From assembly GCA_050943935.1 (NCBI GenBank), contig JBMNQC010000010.1, positions 49,588 through 113,587 on the forward strand: a stretch of DNA of 64,000 bases, read 5' to 3'. Positions 1 through 8,050 of this stretch are shown here, piece by piece (position 1 is the stretch's first letter; each line of letters opens with the position of its first letter). This DNA comes from Heteroscillospira sp050943935. Lineage in GTDB: Bacteria; Bacillota; Clostridia; Oscillospirales; Oscillospiraceae. Under the pieces are notes generated by a model. The model saw only the letters and a list, made by a program, of their open reading frames with translations. It made no database searches and was not told the origin of the DNA. The position numbers and the translations under genes are program-made.

Positions 1-334
1 GAATTCCGCCTAAGAAATTCTTCGCTTACGCTCCGAATTAACGCGGCAAAAGCCGCGCCCCGCCGCTCGGGGCCCCGTTTTACAGCAAAACTCACCGCCC
101 GCTCCCTCGCTCCTTCTTTCAAACTCGAAATTACTGTTGAAAAAGAGAAGTACACCAAACACGGGGTTCATAAAGGAACGCAGGGGGTGGATCTGTGATC
201 CCAGTTGTATCGAAAACTCCCGGCTCGTTAACTTCCCGCGATATGGAGAACAGGATGATATTGCAACGCTCGGCGTCAGCGAATATATATGAGTTAAAAT
301 ATATCCTCTCTGATAATTATACTCGGAGCAACTA
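1..334. other. Left-edge region without a supported gene
   Basis: No coding sequence is convincing here. A minus-strand open frame crosses most of the region, but it lacks a Shine-Dalgarno site, has an unbiased composition rich in Arg, Ser, Cys and Phe, and runs through a rho-independent hairpin. Positions 42-57 form a small inverted repeat (CGCGGC-AAAA-GCCGCG). Positions 100-330 look like intergenic or decayed sequence. The window opens exactly on an EcoRI site, which is probably chance. A decayed or dispersed noncoding repeat is possible, but one window cannot show that. Confidence 0.4.
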
Positions 335-363
335 AAAGACCGCCGGATTTGCCGGCGGTCTTT
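335..363. terminator. Rho-independent hairpin upstream of the MarR gene
   Basis: A perfect 12-bp stem (AAAGACCGCCGG at 335-346 with its complement at 352-363) encloses the 5-nt loop ATTTG. A-rich and T-rich ends mean it could terminate in both directions. It insulates the MarR promoter from whatever lies to the left. Confidence 0.75.
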
Positions 364-404
364 GCTAATATTCAAAAGGTATTCTGGACATACGATTTTT
401 GGGC

Positions 405-453
405 TTGACAAAGGAAAAAGATGTAGTATCATCTAAATGGTTGATGCCGCATC
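405..453 (+). promoter_or_regulatory. Promoter and candidate MarR operators
   Basis: TTGACA at 405-410 is followed after 16 nt by TATCAT at 427-432, a plausible sigma-A promoter. An imperfect inverted repeat (AGATG...CATCT, 419-434) overlaps the -10 element, and a perfect one (GATGC-C-GCATC, 443-453) lies just downstream. Both sit where an autorepressing MarR protein would bind. The operator role is inferred from position and symmetry only. Confidence 0.55.
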
Positions 454-474
454 TTTATTGATTGGAGTGTGCTT

Positions 475-957
475 ATGGATATCACTAAAAGACAAATCAC
501 AAAAATCGCCAGGGAACTGAGCAAATTTACCGTGCGTACTCTCAGGGCCGACGGAATAGGACCGGGTGAACTGGATATCATTCACGCCGTCCGCAAAAAT
601 CCCGGAATCACTCAGGCGGGAGTGTGCAGAATCCTGGGCATTGACAAGGGAGCCGCCGCAAGGCAGACGGCGAATCTTGAGGCAAAAGGGTATTTGACAA
701 GAGCGGAGAACCCCGCAGACGGCCGCAGCCGCCTTCTGTTTGCCACGGATAAGGCCGAGGGACTGAAAAACTCCAAGGTATATGTGGAGACGTCTTTTTA
801 TGAGTGGTTGCTGGAGCCGATGACGGAGAGGGAGCGGGAGGAATTTGCAAGACTGCTGGACATGGCATACCGGCGATGCCGGGCTGAGAGCAAGGCGGAT
901 TTTCCTGAAATGAGCAAAAGAATGGAGCGCGGTGAAAGCAATGAAAGAACGGAATAA
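475..957 (+). CDS. MarR-family transcriptional regulator
   Basis: This 160-residue protein has the MarR layout: an N-terminal dimerisation helix, then a winged helix-turn-helix (residues about 35-100) with the segments GITQAGVCRILGIDKGAAAR and NPADGRSRLLFAT, the latter being the basic wing, and a C-terminal helix. MarR proteins usually repress a neighbouring efflux or stress gene until a small ligand releases them. ATG 475 is preferred over GTG 469 because GGAG at 464-467 stands 7 nt before 475 but only 1 nt before 469. The gene overlaps the downstream MFS transporter, so the pair is probably a regulator-exporter operon controlled from the promoter at 405-432. The ligand cannot be told from the sequence. 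Confidence 0.88.
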   Translation: MDITKRQITKIARELSKFTVRTLRADGIGPGELDIIHAVRKNPGITQAGVCRILGIDKGAAARQTANLEAKGYLTRAENPADGRSRLLFATDKAEGLKNSKVYVETSFYEWLLEPMTEREREEFARLLDMAYRRCRAESKADFPEMSKRMERGESNERTE

Positions 958-2194
958 AAATGGGCTTTCCCAGTCTATGGTGTTTATACTCATGTTCGGC
1001 GTTGTCAGCTTGTTCTCGGATATGACCCACGAGGGCGCGGCCAGCATCCGCGGCGCTTACCTGGCGCTGCTGGGAGCGTCTGCGGGAACGATAGGATTTG
1101 TTTCCGGTCTGGGCGAGCTTATCGGCTACTCCATGCGCTATGTGTTCGGTAGGCTTACGGACAGGACAAAGCAGTACTGGCCCATGACCGTTGCGGGATA
1201 TGTGCTTGATATAATTGCGGTTCCGGCTCTCGCTCTTGTGGGAGAGCACGGCTGGGTATGGGCCTGCGCCCTGCTGCTCATACAGCGTATGGGAAAGGCC
1301 ATAAAAAAACCGGCAAAGGATACTATCATGTCCTTTGCCGCATCACAGGAGGGAGTGGGCAAGAGCTTTGGAATTCAGGAGGTTCTGGACCAGATTGGCG
1401 CATTTTTGGGTCCGGTGCTGCTGTATCTCGTAATGCTTTTCAAAACCGACGGCTCGACCTTCCGGGTCTATTCCGCCTGCTTTGGGGTCCTGGCTGTACC
1501 GGGAGCCATAACGCTTATCCTGCTTCTTGCCACTAAGCGCAAATTCCCCAACCCGGAGCGCTTTGAGCCCACGCCCAGGGAATATGTGCCGTTTAAACTG
1601 AAGAAGGAGTTTTTATTCTATATCGGGGGGATAAGCCTGTTCGCCTTTGGCTTTATTGACTATTCCCTTATTATTATGCATGTGTCCGGGATGTATGCCG
1701 GCCTGGCGTCCGGCCTGGCGGAAACCTCGTCTCTGGTTAACAGCGGCACTCTGCCCCTGCTGTATGCCGGGGCCATGCTGGTAGATGCCGTGTCCGCCCT
1801 GGTGTTCGGCCTGATGTACGATAAAAAAGGCGTAAAAGCTCTGGTGTGGTCTACCGTGATTTCAGCTCCTTTCCCAATACTGGTGTTTACCTCAAAATCC
1901 GTACCCATGCTGCTTTTGGGTATTGCACTCTGGGGCGTTGGAATGGGCGCGCAGGAGTCTATTTTGAAAGCCGCAGTAACAAGCATGGTGCCAAAAACCA
2001 GCCGTGCCACCGGATACGGTATTTTTGAGTGCTCCTTCGGTGTGTTTTGGTTTCTGGGCAGCTGGCTGCTGGGCGTCCTGTACGATATAAGCATTCCGGC
2101 TATGGCCGTCGTATCAATGGCGGCGCAGCTGGCGGCCGTGCCCCTGTATCTGCATTCGGCAAAACTGAGGGCCGGGGATGAGGCGGGCACTTGA
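941..2194 (+). CDS. Major facilitator superfamily transporter
   Basis: A roughly 417-residue integral membrane protein with about 11-12 hydrophobic helices and an MFS-like loop between the second and third (YVFGRLTDRTKQYWP), repeated in the second half as LVFGLMYDKKGVKALVW. The family moves small solutes or drugs by proton-coupled transport. The 3' end of the MarR gene overlaps its start, so translational coupling is likely. ATG 941 follows a GGTGA element by 6 nt; GTG 932 is an alternative start three codons upstream. Pairing with a MarR regulator suggests drug or toxic-metabolite export, but the substrate is unknown. The stop codon lies inside the -35 region of the next promoter. Confidence 0.85.
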   Translation: MKERNKNGLSQSMVFILMFGVVSLFSDMTHEGAASIRGAYLALLGASAGTIGFVSGLGELIGYSMRYVFGRLTDRTKQYWPMTVAGYVLDIIAVPALALVGEHGWVWACALLLIQRMGKAIKKPAKDTIMSFAASQEGVGKSFGIQEVLDQIGAFLGPVLLYLVMLFKTDGSTFRVYSACFGVLAVPGAITLILLLATKRKFPNPERFEPTPREYVPFKLKKEFLFYIGGISLFAFGFIDYSLIIMHVSGMYAGLASGLAETSSLVNSGTLPLLYAGAMLVDAVSALVFGLMYDKKGVKALVWSTVISAPFPILVFTSKSVPMLLLGIALWGVGMGAQESILKAAVTSMVPKTSRATGYGIFECSFGVFWFLGSWLLGVLYDISIPAMAVVSMAAQLAAVPLYLHSAKLRAGDEAGT

Positions 2195-2219
2195 CTTTTT
2201 CTCCCTCTTATGCTAAAAT
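2191..2219 (+). promoter_or_regulatory. Strong sigma-A promoter for scfA
   Basis: TTGACT (2191-2196), a 17-nt spacer and TAAAAT (2214-2219) with an extended TGC just before the -10. This is one of the best promoters in the window. It overlaps the stop codon of the MFS gene, so the SCIFF unit is transcribed independently. Confidence 0.75.
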
Positions 2220-2262
2220 TCCTACATCATAAAATTACTACTTAGAATTGGAGATAGTTATC

Positions 2263-2409
2263 ATGGAAAGAATCAAGACTCTTGAGACCCGCAACCTGTG
2301 CGAGAGCGCCAAGAACGGCGGCTGCGGCGAGTGCCAGACCTCCTGCCAGTCTGCCTGCAAGACCAGCTGCGGCGTTGCCAACCAGAAGTGCGAGAACGCT
2401 GGTAAGTAA
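2263..2409 (+). CDS. scfA: SCIFF ranthipeptide precursor (six cysteines in forty-five residues)
   Basis: A 48-residue peptide matching the clostridial SCIFF family. Its core contains GGCGECQTSCQSACKTSC followed by a spaced Cys in NQKCENAGK. The six family cysteines are at residues 21, 24, 28, 32, 36 and 43. An additional Cys at residue 13, in NLCESAKNGG, is not part of the usual six. In studied members the adjacent radical SAM enzyme forms thioether crosslinks from Cys to non-alpha carbons; the mature product has been linked to quorum-type signalling in clostridia. The gene has its own strong promoter, a GGAG ribosome site 8-10 nt upstream, and is followed by a hairpin before the maturase gene. 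Confidence 0.95.
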   Translation: MERIKTLETRNLCESAKNGGCGECQTSCQSACKTSCGVANQKCENAGK

Positions 2410-2425
2410 GCAAAACGCAAATCAG

Positions 2426-2456
2426 AAAGCTGCCGCCTGTTTGGGCGGCGCTTTTT
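2426..2456 (+). terminator. Hairpin between scfA and scfB, probable partial terminator
   Basis: The stem AAAGC-GCCGCC (2426-2437, one bulged T) pairs with GGCGGC-GCTTT (2444-2454) around a TGTTTG loop, and a run of Ts follows. It lies 17 nt after the scfA stop and 28 nt before the maturase start. A leaky terminator here would give much more precursor transcript than maturase transcript, which suits an enzyme-substrate pair. Confidence 0.7.
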
Positions 2457-2483
2457 ATTATAAAAAGGAAAGGGAATCCATTT

Positions 2484-3872
2484 ATGGTACATCAGTATCA
2501 GCTAAACGGCTATAACATAGTGCTGGACACCTGCTCCGGCGCCGTCCACGTGGTGGACGAGGTGGCATACGACATCATAGCACTCTACCCCGACCATACC
2601 GCGGACGAGACAGTTGCGGCTATCATGGAAAAATACGGCAGCCGCCCCGACGTAACCGAGGATGAGATCCGTGCCTGCCGGGACGATGTGGAGAGCCTTG
2701 TGAAGGCGGGAAAGCTCTACACCCCCGACAGCTTCTCCGGGCTTGCGGGCACCTTCAAGGAGAGAAGCGGCGATGTGGTCAAGGCTCTGTGCCTCCATGT
2801 TGCACACACCTGCAACCTCAACTGCTCCTACTGCTTCGCCAGTCAGGGCAAATACCACGGCGACCGTGCTGTCATGAGCTTCGAGGTGGGCAAACAGGCT
2901 CTGGACTTCCTCATGGACCACTCCGGCACGCGCCGGAATCTGGAGGTGGACTTCTTCGGTGGTGAGCCCCTCATGAACTGGGACGTGGTTAAGCAGCTTG
3001 TGGCCTACGCCCGCAGCGTGGAGAAGGCCCGGGGCAAGAACTTCCGCTTTACCCTCACCACCAACGGCATGCTCATAGACGACGAGGTCATTGACTTCGC
3101 CAACCGCGAAATGAGCAATGTGGTCCTGTCCCTGGACGGACGCAGGGAGATACACGACCGCCTGCGCGTGGACTACGCCGGCAAGGGAAGCTGGGAGCGC
3201 ATAGTTCCCAAATTCCAGAAGCTGGTGGAGGCCCGGGGCGGAAAAGACTACTATATGCGCGGCACCTTCACCCACGCGAACCCCGACTTCCTGGAGGATA
3301 TAAAGTGCATGCTTGACCTGGGCTTCACCGAGCTGAGCATGGAGCCCGTGGTCTGCGCCGCGGGAGACCCCGCCGAGCTTACCGAGGCAGACCGCGCCAT
3401 AGTCATGGAGCAGTACGAGGAGCTGGCAAAGCTCATGCTCAGCCGCGAGAAGGAGGGCAGGCCCTTTACCTTCTACCACTATATGATAGACCTCACCGGC
3501 GGCCCCTGTATCTATAAGCGCATATCCGGCTGCGGCTCCGGCACGGAGTACATGGCCGTCACCCCCTGGGGCGACCTGTATCCCTGCCACCAGTTCGTGG
3601 GCGAGGAGGCCTACAAGCTGGGCAATATATGGGACGGCGTCACCAACACCGCCCTGCGGGAGGAGTTCCGCTCCTGCAACGCCTACGCCCGACCCGAGTG
3701 CGCCGACTGCTGGGCAAAGCTCTACTGCTCCGGCGGCTGCGCCGCCAACGCCTACCACGCCTCAGGCTCAATTCGCGGCGTGTACGAGCCCGGCTGCCAG
3801 CTCTTCCGCAAGCGCATAGAGTGCGCCATCATGATAAAAGCCGCCCAGGACCTGGCAAAAGAGGAAAACTGA
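2484..3872 (+). CDS. scfB: SCIFF radical SAM thioether maturase
   Basis: A 462-residue radical SAM/SPASM enzyme. Residues 1-80 resemble a PqqD-type RiPP recognition element (YNIVLDTCSGAVHVVDEVAY). The radical SAM cluster motif CNLNCSYC gives C110, C114 and C117. A GGEP motif (FFGGEPLMNW) binds the amino group of S-adenosylmethionine. The C-terminal SPASM region supplies many Cys ligands for auxiliary Fe-S clusters (GCGSGTEY, DLYPCHQF, ARPECADCW, LYCSGGCAANAY). This is the family that crosslinks SCIFF peptides, and the precursor gene lies directly upstream. The gene ends exactly where the next begins, so the downstream PLP enzyme is co-transcribed. Confidence 0.95.
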   Translation: MVHQYQLNGYNIVLDTCSGAVHVVDEVAYDIIALYPDHTADETVAAIMEKYGSRPDVTEDEIRACRDDVESLVKAGKLYTPDSFSGLAGTFKERSGDVVKALCLHVAHTCNLNCSYCFASQGKYHGDRAVMSFEVGKQALDFLMDHSGTRRNLEVDFFGGEPLMNWDVVKQLVAYARSVEKARGKNFRFTLTTNGMLIDDEVIDFANREMSNVVLSLDGRREIHDRLRVDYAGKGSWERIVPKFQKLVEARGGKDYYMRGTFTHANPDFLEDIKCMLDLGFTELSMEPVVCAAGDPAELTEADRAIVMEQYEELAKLMLSREKEGRPFTFYHYMIDLTGGPCIYKRISGCGSGTEYMAVTPWGDLYPCHQFVGEEAYKLGNIWDGVTNTALREEFRSCNAYARPECADCWAKLYCSGGCAANAYHASGSIRGVYEPGCQLFRKRIECAIMIKAAQDLAKEEN

Positions 3873-5207
3873 ATGGACACGCCCATAGCGGATTTCGTCC
3901 GGGACTACGCGGATAAAAACACCGTGCGCTTGCACATGCCCGGCCATAAGGGCAGGCCCTTCCTGGGCTGCGAGCGCCTGGATATAACCGAGGTCTCCGG
4001 CGCGGACGCCCTGTATGAGGCCGGGGGCATAATAGCCCGCAGCGAGGAAAACGCCACGGCGCTGTTTTCCTCCGGCAGAACGGTCTATTCCACCGAGGGC
4101 TCCAGCCAGTGCATACGGGCCATGCTGTATCTGGCGGTTACAGGCCGCCCGGAGGGAACGCCTCCCGTGGTAGTGGCCGCACGCAATGTACACAAGTCGT
4201 TTTCATACGCCGCGGCGCTGCTGGATTTTGAGACTGTGTGGCTCCCTGTGGAGGAGGACGATTCACTCTGCTCCTGCCGGGTCTCCAAGGAGAGCCTGGA
4301 GCGCACGCTCTCGGCTCTTGAGCAGCCCCCCGCCGCGGTGTACGTCACCAGCCCCGACTATCTGGGGGTGAGGGCGGATATTTCATCTCTGGCCGAAGTC
4401 TGCCACGGTCACGGTACTGTGCTGGCTGTGGACAACGCCCACGGCGCCTATCTGCGTTTTCTCGAAAAGCCCGCCCACCCTCTGGACCTGGGCGCGGATA
4501 TATGCTGCGACTCCGCACACAAGACCCTGCCGGTGCTCACCGGCGGCGCCTACCTGCACATAGGCAAAAACGCCCCGGCCTCTTTCCGGGAAAACGCAAA
4601 GGCCGCCATGGCCATCTTCGGCTCCACCAGCCCATCGTATCTAACCCTTATGTCTCTGGACGTGTGCAACGGCTGTCTGGCGGGGGATTACCCCGTCCGC
4701 CTCGCCGAAACGGTAAAGCGACTGGACGATACCCGCGCCAGGCTCGCCGCCGCGGGCTGGCGCGTGGAGGCTACGGACCCCCTGCGCATCACCGTGCGCG
4801 CCCCCGCCCGCAGCAGCGGCACAGAGCTTGCCCATATACTGCGCGCAGGAGGAATAGAGTGCGAGTTTGCCGATCCGGACTTTCTGGTGCTTATGGCCAC
4901 TCCGGAAAACTCGCCGGAGGATTTCTCCCGACTCTGCGGCGCCTTGGGAGAAAACAAAGACCGGAACTTCCGCCGCCCGCCACGGGTACCTCAGCCGGGC
5001 GAGCGGGTGCTGTCCGCCAGGGAGGCTCTGTTCGGACGCTGCCGTACAATACCGGCGGACGAAGCCGCCGGACACATATGCGGCGGCCCTACTGTGTCGT
5101 GCCCTCCCGCCGTTCCCATAGCGGCGCCAGGTGAGCGCATTACCCGTGAAGCCGCAGCCCTGTTCGGGTATTACGGAATAAATACCGTGGAAGCGGCAGT
5201 CATATAA
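3873..5207 (+). CDS. PLP-dependent Orn/Lys/Arg decarboxylase-family enzyme
   Basis: A 444-residue fold-type I PLP enzyme of the ornithine/lysine/arginine decarboxylase superfamily. HMPGHKG near the N-terminus is the family signature, VDNAHGAYL contains the cofactor-binding Asp, and DSAHKTLPVLTGGAYL contains the Schiff-base Lys. It is shorter than inducible E. coli decarboxylases (about 715 residues) because the N-terminal wing domain is absent, as in many Firmicute homologues. ATG 3873 follows the maturase stop with no gap, so translation is probably coupled. The reaction (lysine or arginine decarboxylation, or another PLP chemistry) cannot be assigned. The link to the SCIFF unit is positional only. 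Confidence 0.85.
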   Translation: MDTPIADFVRDYADKNTVRLHMPGHKGRPFLGCERLDITEVSGADALYEAGGIIARSEENATALFSSGRTVYSTEGSSQCIRAMLYLAVTGRPEGTPPVVVAARNVHKSFSYAAALLDFETVWLPVEEDDSLCSCRVSKESLERTLSALEQPPAAVYVTSPDYLGVRADISSLAEVCHGHGTVLAVDNAHGAYLRFLEKPAHPLDLGADICCDSAHKTLPVLTGGAYLHIGKNAPASFRENAKAAMAIFGSTSPSYLTLMSLDVCNGCLAGDYPVRLAETVKRLDDTRARLAAAGWRVEATDPLRITVRAPARSSGTELAHILRAGGIECEFADPDFLVLMATPENSPEDFSRLCGALGENKDRNFRRPPRVPQPGERVLSAREALFGRCRTIPADEAAGHICGGPTVSCPPAVPIAAPGERITREAAALFGYYGINTVEAAVI

Positions 5208-5211
5208 AACA

Positions 5212-5255
5212 GCGGAACTCCGGATGCTTTTTGTATCCGGAGTTCCGCGTTTTTT
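5212..5255. terminator. Strong terminator between convergent genes
   Basis: A perfect 14-bp stem (GCGGAACTCCGGAT, 5212-5225, with 5235-5248) encloses a T-rich 9-nt loop and is followed by TTTTTT at 5250-5255. It ends the SCIFF-decarboxylase transcript. It also lies just past the stop of the convergent PepD gene and may serve both. Confidence 0.92.
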
Positions 5256-5281
5256 GCGTTGTATAATATGCAGCGCGGAGC

Positions 5282-6715
5282 TTACAGCCTTGCTATAACT
5301 TCCGTGAGCATGGCCCACACGCGCTGAACGGAGGAAATACTCATCTTCTCGCGGCAGGTGTGGATATCGGTGAGGTTGGGGCCGAAGGACACACAGTCCA
5401 GACCCGGCAGCTTGTGGGAGAAAATGCCGCACTCAAGTCCCGCGTGTATGGTCTCGATTTTAGGCTCGTGTCCGTACTGCTCGGTGTATACCTGCACCAT
5501 CAGGTCGCGCAGGGGGGACTCGGGGGCGTACTCCCAGCCGGGGTAATCTCCGGCAACGTCAATGCCGCCGCCCAGCTGTGTGGCGAGAAGTTCAAGCCTT
5601 TCGATAAGCATGGCCTTCTGGCTTTCCACGCTGCTGCGCACGGAGAAAGAGGCGCTGAGGGCGCTGTCGCCGCAGCTCAGTATTCCCAGATTCAGAGAGG
5701 TCTGCACCAGCCCGTGTATATCCGCGCTCATGGCCTGAACTCCGTTGGGGGAGCAGACCAGCAGGCAGACCGCGCGCTTCGTGCTGTCCGCGTCCATGCA
5801 CAGGGCGGCTTCGGCCCCGGAGACGGTGACGAACACACCGGGGTCGCTGATACGATGCTCGCCGCGGAAAATTTCCTCCATCTGAGCGCATACGGCGCTG
5901 ACGGCTTCGGCGTCGGATGCGGATACCACAGCCGCGCACTCCTGGGGTATCACATTGTCCTTCATGCCGCCGCTGACGGACACAAGGCGCATATCTGTTT
6001 TCCCGCCAACGGCTGCCAGCACACGGCCCATGAGCATGTTGGCGTTGCCGCCCTGACGGACTATGTCTATACCTGAGTGACCGCCGTGCAGGCCGCCCAC
6101 GGTGATTTTAAGGGTGCTGCCTTCAAAGCTCTCGCGGATGACTGGTACAGTACACTTCACCGTTGCGCCGCCTGCGCAGCTCACGGTGAAGACGCCCTCT
6201 ACCTCGGAGTCTATGTTCAGCATCATACGTCCGCGCAGGGGACTTACATCCAGCCCCACGGCGCCTATGAGACCAACCTCCTCGTCGGAGGTGAAAACGG
6301 CCTCTATGCGGGGGTGTGAGGCGGGAGGAGCGTCCAGCACGGCCATAGCCATGGCCACGGCTATGCCGTCGTCGCCGCCCAGGGTGGTGCCCTTTGCGTA
6401 TATGCTGTCGCCGTCCATGGTCAGCTCCAGAGCGTCCCGGCCCATGTCCAGAGTGCAGCCGGGGGCCTTCTCGCAGACCATGTCCGTGTGTCCCTGAAGT
6501 ATAACGGCGGGCTTGCCCTCGCATCCGGAGGAGGCCTCCATAATGATTATCACGTTGTTCAGGGCGTCCCGGTGATACTCCAGACCGCGCTCCTGGGCAA
6601 AGCTCACCAGCCAGTCGGCTGCCGCCCCGGTGTTTCCGGAACCGTGGGGTATGCCGCACAGCTCCTCAAAAAAGCGGAATACCCGCTTGGGCTCAAGATT
6701 CTCCAATACTGCCAT
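5282..6715 (-). CDS. pepD: Aminoacyl-histidine dipeptidase (peptidase D, M20C)
   Basis: A 477-residue cytosolic M20C metallopeptidase that hydrolyses Xaa-His and other dipeptides (carnosinase-like). Metal-binding motifs appear in order: QGHTDMV (His and Asp), LGGDDGIAVAMA (bridging Asp), TSDEEVGLIGA (catalytic Glu pair), NIDSE (Asp ligand) and, near the C-terminus, DIHTCREKM with the last His. The dimerisation domain lies between residues about 200 and 390. Length fits the family. A good ribosome site (AAAGGAG) lies 9 nt before the ATG, and the gene has its own promoter at 6748-6776. Confidence 0.93.
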   Translation of the reverse strand: MAVLENLEPKRVFRFFEELCGIPHGSGNTGAAADWLVSFAQERGLEYHRDALNNVIIIMEASSGCEGKPAVILQGHTDMVCEKAPGCTLDMGRDALELTMDGDSIYAKGTTLGGDDGIAVAMAMAVLDAPPASHPRIEAVFTSDEEVGLIGAVGLDVSPLRGRMMLNIDSEVEGVFTVSCAGGATVKCTVPVIRESFEGSTLKITVGGLHGGHSGIDIVRQGGNANMLMGRVLAAVGGKTDMRLVSVSGGMKDNVIPQECAAVVSASDAEAVSAVCAQMEEIFRGEHRISDPGVFVTVSGAEAALCMDADSTKRAVCLLVCSPNGVQAMSADIHGLVQTSLNLGILSCGDSALSASFSVRSSVESQKAMLIERLELLATQLGGGIDVAGDYPGWEYAPESPLRDLMVQVYTEQYGHEPKIETIHAGLECGIFSHKLPGLDCVSFGPNLTDIHTCREKMSISSVQRVWAMLTEVIARL

Positions 6716-6747
6716 GTGAAAGGCTCCTTTGTGATTTGATGTATATC

Positions 6748-6776
6748 AGTATACAGCCCGCGACCCTGTTCGGCAA
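6748..6776 (-). promoter_or_regulatory. Promoter of pepD
   Basis: Read on the minus strand, TTGCCG (6776-6771), a 17-nt spacer and TATACT (6753-6748) form a sigma-A promoter about 33 nt upstream of the PepD start codon. Confidence 0.65.
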
Positions 6777-6785
6777 GGGGGAATT

Positions 6786-7241
6786 TTATAAACAGGCCTC
6801 GCCCCGGATTGCGCCGCAGGCTATCTTTGTTCCGGAATTGCCCGACGGCTGGGTGGTAAAATCGTCTGCGCCGCCGTGGATTATCACAGCCCGGCCCACC
6901 ACATCGTCCACCCGGAAGCGGTCGGTGAGCACGCACAGAAAGGCCTGACCGCGGCAGTCCAGCAGGGGAGGCAGATCCCCGGCGTGCCTCGGATGGGGAA
7001 GCCCGGCAGGATTATAATGTCCGCCGGCGGAGGGGAAGGGATTGCCCTCCGCATCTCCCAGGCAGCTTCCCTCGTGTATGTGCATGGCGAAAAAGCCGGA
7101 CTGACTTTCCGGCAGATGGAATACCCGCGCCGTCACCAGCACGCCTCCGGGCAGCTGATTGAAGGACACCGTGCCGTATATATCCGGGTACTCCATGCTG
7201 CCGCGTATCTGAGCCCGTGCGCAAAGAAATTGTTTTATCAT
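6786..7241 (-). CDS. Cu/Zn superoxide dismutase-like protein without export signal
   Basis: A 151-residue SodC-fold protein. Copper ligands are visible as H54 and H56 (MHIHEGSC), bridging H75 (GGHYNP) and H122 (IIHGGADDF). Zinc ligands are H75, H83, H86 and D89 (LPHPRHAGDLPPL). The conserved disulfide pair is C60 and C142, and the closing motif PSGNSGTKIACGAI is intact. Bacterial SodC enzymes are normally secreted or lipidated, but this protein begins MIKQFLCARAQ with no signal peptide or lipobox. Its natural site is therefore probably the cytosol, unless the start is misplaced. GGGAGG stands 9 nt before the ATG. All metal ligands are present, so activity is plausible. Confidence 0.88.
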   Translation of the reverse strand: MIKQFLCARAQIRGSMEYPDIYGTVSFNQLPGGVLVTARVFHLPESQSGFFAMHIHEGSCLGDAEGNPFPSAGGHYNPAGLPHPRHAGDLPPLLDCRGQAFLCVLTDRFRVDDVVGRAVIIHGGADDFTTQPSGNSGTKIACGAIRGEACL

Positions 7242-7324
7242 AACTACACCTCCCGGTTCTCATAATATGCGCCTGGGGCATGACCCGTCCCGCCGCAGCA
7301 TAGACTTCTCCGGGAGGGGATGAG

Positions 7325-8050
7325 ATGCGTGAATGGAAATTGTACGCTGCGGCGGGCATATTTCTGGTACTGACCGCCGTGAAAATGGCGGCTCCTGAGC
7401 TAATAGACGCCGTGCGTGACGATATAAGCTGTCAGATAGACAAAAATCTTGATTACGAGGCCGCCGTGGTCAGCCTCGGCCGCAGGGTGGAGGCCTGCTC
7501 AAAATATGTGGAGCGCCAATGGGCGGAGCTTCAGCCCACGCCCACGCCAACAGCATCGCCTGAACCCACGCACGAACCGACGCCGGCTCCCACGCCTGCG
7601 CCGAGCCCAACGACCGTTCTGCCCGTGGAGAGCGCCGCCCCGTCTGAGGAGGACGCCCTGCCCTTCGACTGGGCTCCGCCTTTGGAGAGCGTCAGCGTCA
7701 GCTCAGGCTTCGGAGTGCGGCTCCATCCCATAGAGGGCGTGGAAAAGCTCCACAGCGGCCTGGATATGGACGCCGCCGAGGGGCAGGAGATACTGGCCTT
7801 CGCCGGCGGCACGGTGGAGACGGCAGAGTACCTGGAAGGCTACGGCAACTGTATTGTCATACGCCATGAGGGGGGATATTCCAGCCTCTACGCCCATTGC
7901 TCCGAGCTGCTTGTGGGAGCGGGAAATGAGGTCGGAGCCGGTGATACGATAGCTCTGGCGGGACACACGGGCAACGCTACGGGACCGCACCTGCATTTTG
8001 AGCTGCACCGGGACGGTGAGGCCGTGGACCCGGCCGAGTACCTGTGCTGA
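7325..8050 (+). CDS. Membrane-anchored M23 (LytM) metallopeptidase, SpoIVFA-like
   Basis: A 241-residue protein with one N-terminal membrane helix (residues about 6-24), a Pro/Thr/Ala-rich linker (about 70-100) and a C-terminal LytM domain. Zinc motifs are intact: HSGLDM, YAHCSE and GPHLHFEL. M23 enzymes cleave peptidoglycan cross-bridges. In Bacillus, spoIVFA encodes a degenerate LytM protein that holds the SpoIVFB protease in the forespore outer membrane and precedes spoIVFB. The gene here also precedes and overlaps an M50 protease gene, followed by the radical SAM genes that commonly neighbour spoIVFB in clostridia. I infer a SpoIVFA-like role, but the intact active site leaves room for real peptidoglycan cleavage. 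Confidence 0.72.
   Translation: MREWKLYAAAGIFLVLTAVKMAAPELIDAVRDDISCQIDKNLDYEAAVVSLGRRVEACSKYVERQWAELQPTPTPTASPEPTHEPTPAPTPAPSPTTVLPVESAAPSEEDALPFDWAPPLESVSVSSGFGVRLHPIEGVEKLHSGLDMDAAEGQEILAFAGGTVETAEYLEGYGNCIVIRHEGGYSSLYAHCSELLVGAGNEVGAGDTIALAGHTGNATGPHLHFELHRDGEAVDPAEYLC

Noticed and set aside
10..432. Minus-strand open frame of 140 codons at the left edge
   Set aside because: No ribosome site, unusual composition, and it runs through the terminator at 335-363 and the marR promoter.
2502..3758. Long minus-strand open frame of 418 codons opposite scfB
   Set aside because: It mirrors the third-position GC of the SCIFF maturase, is Gly/Ala/Val/His-rich and has no family motif.
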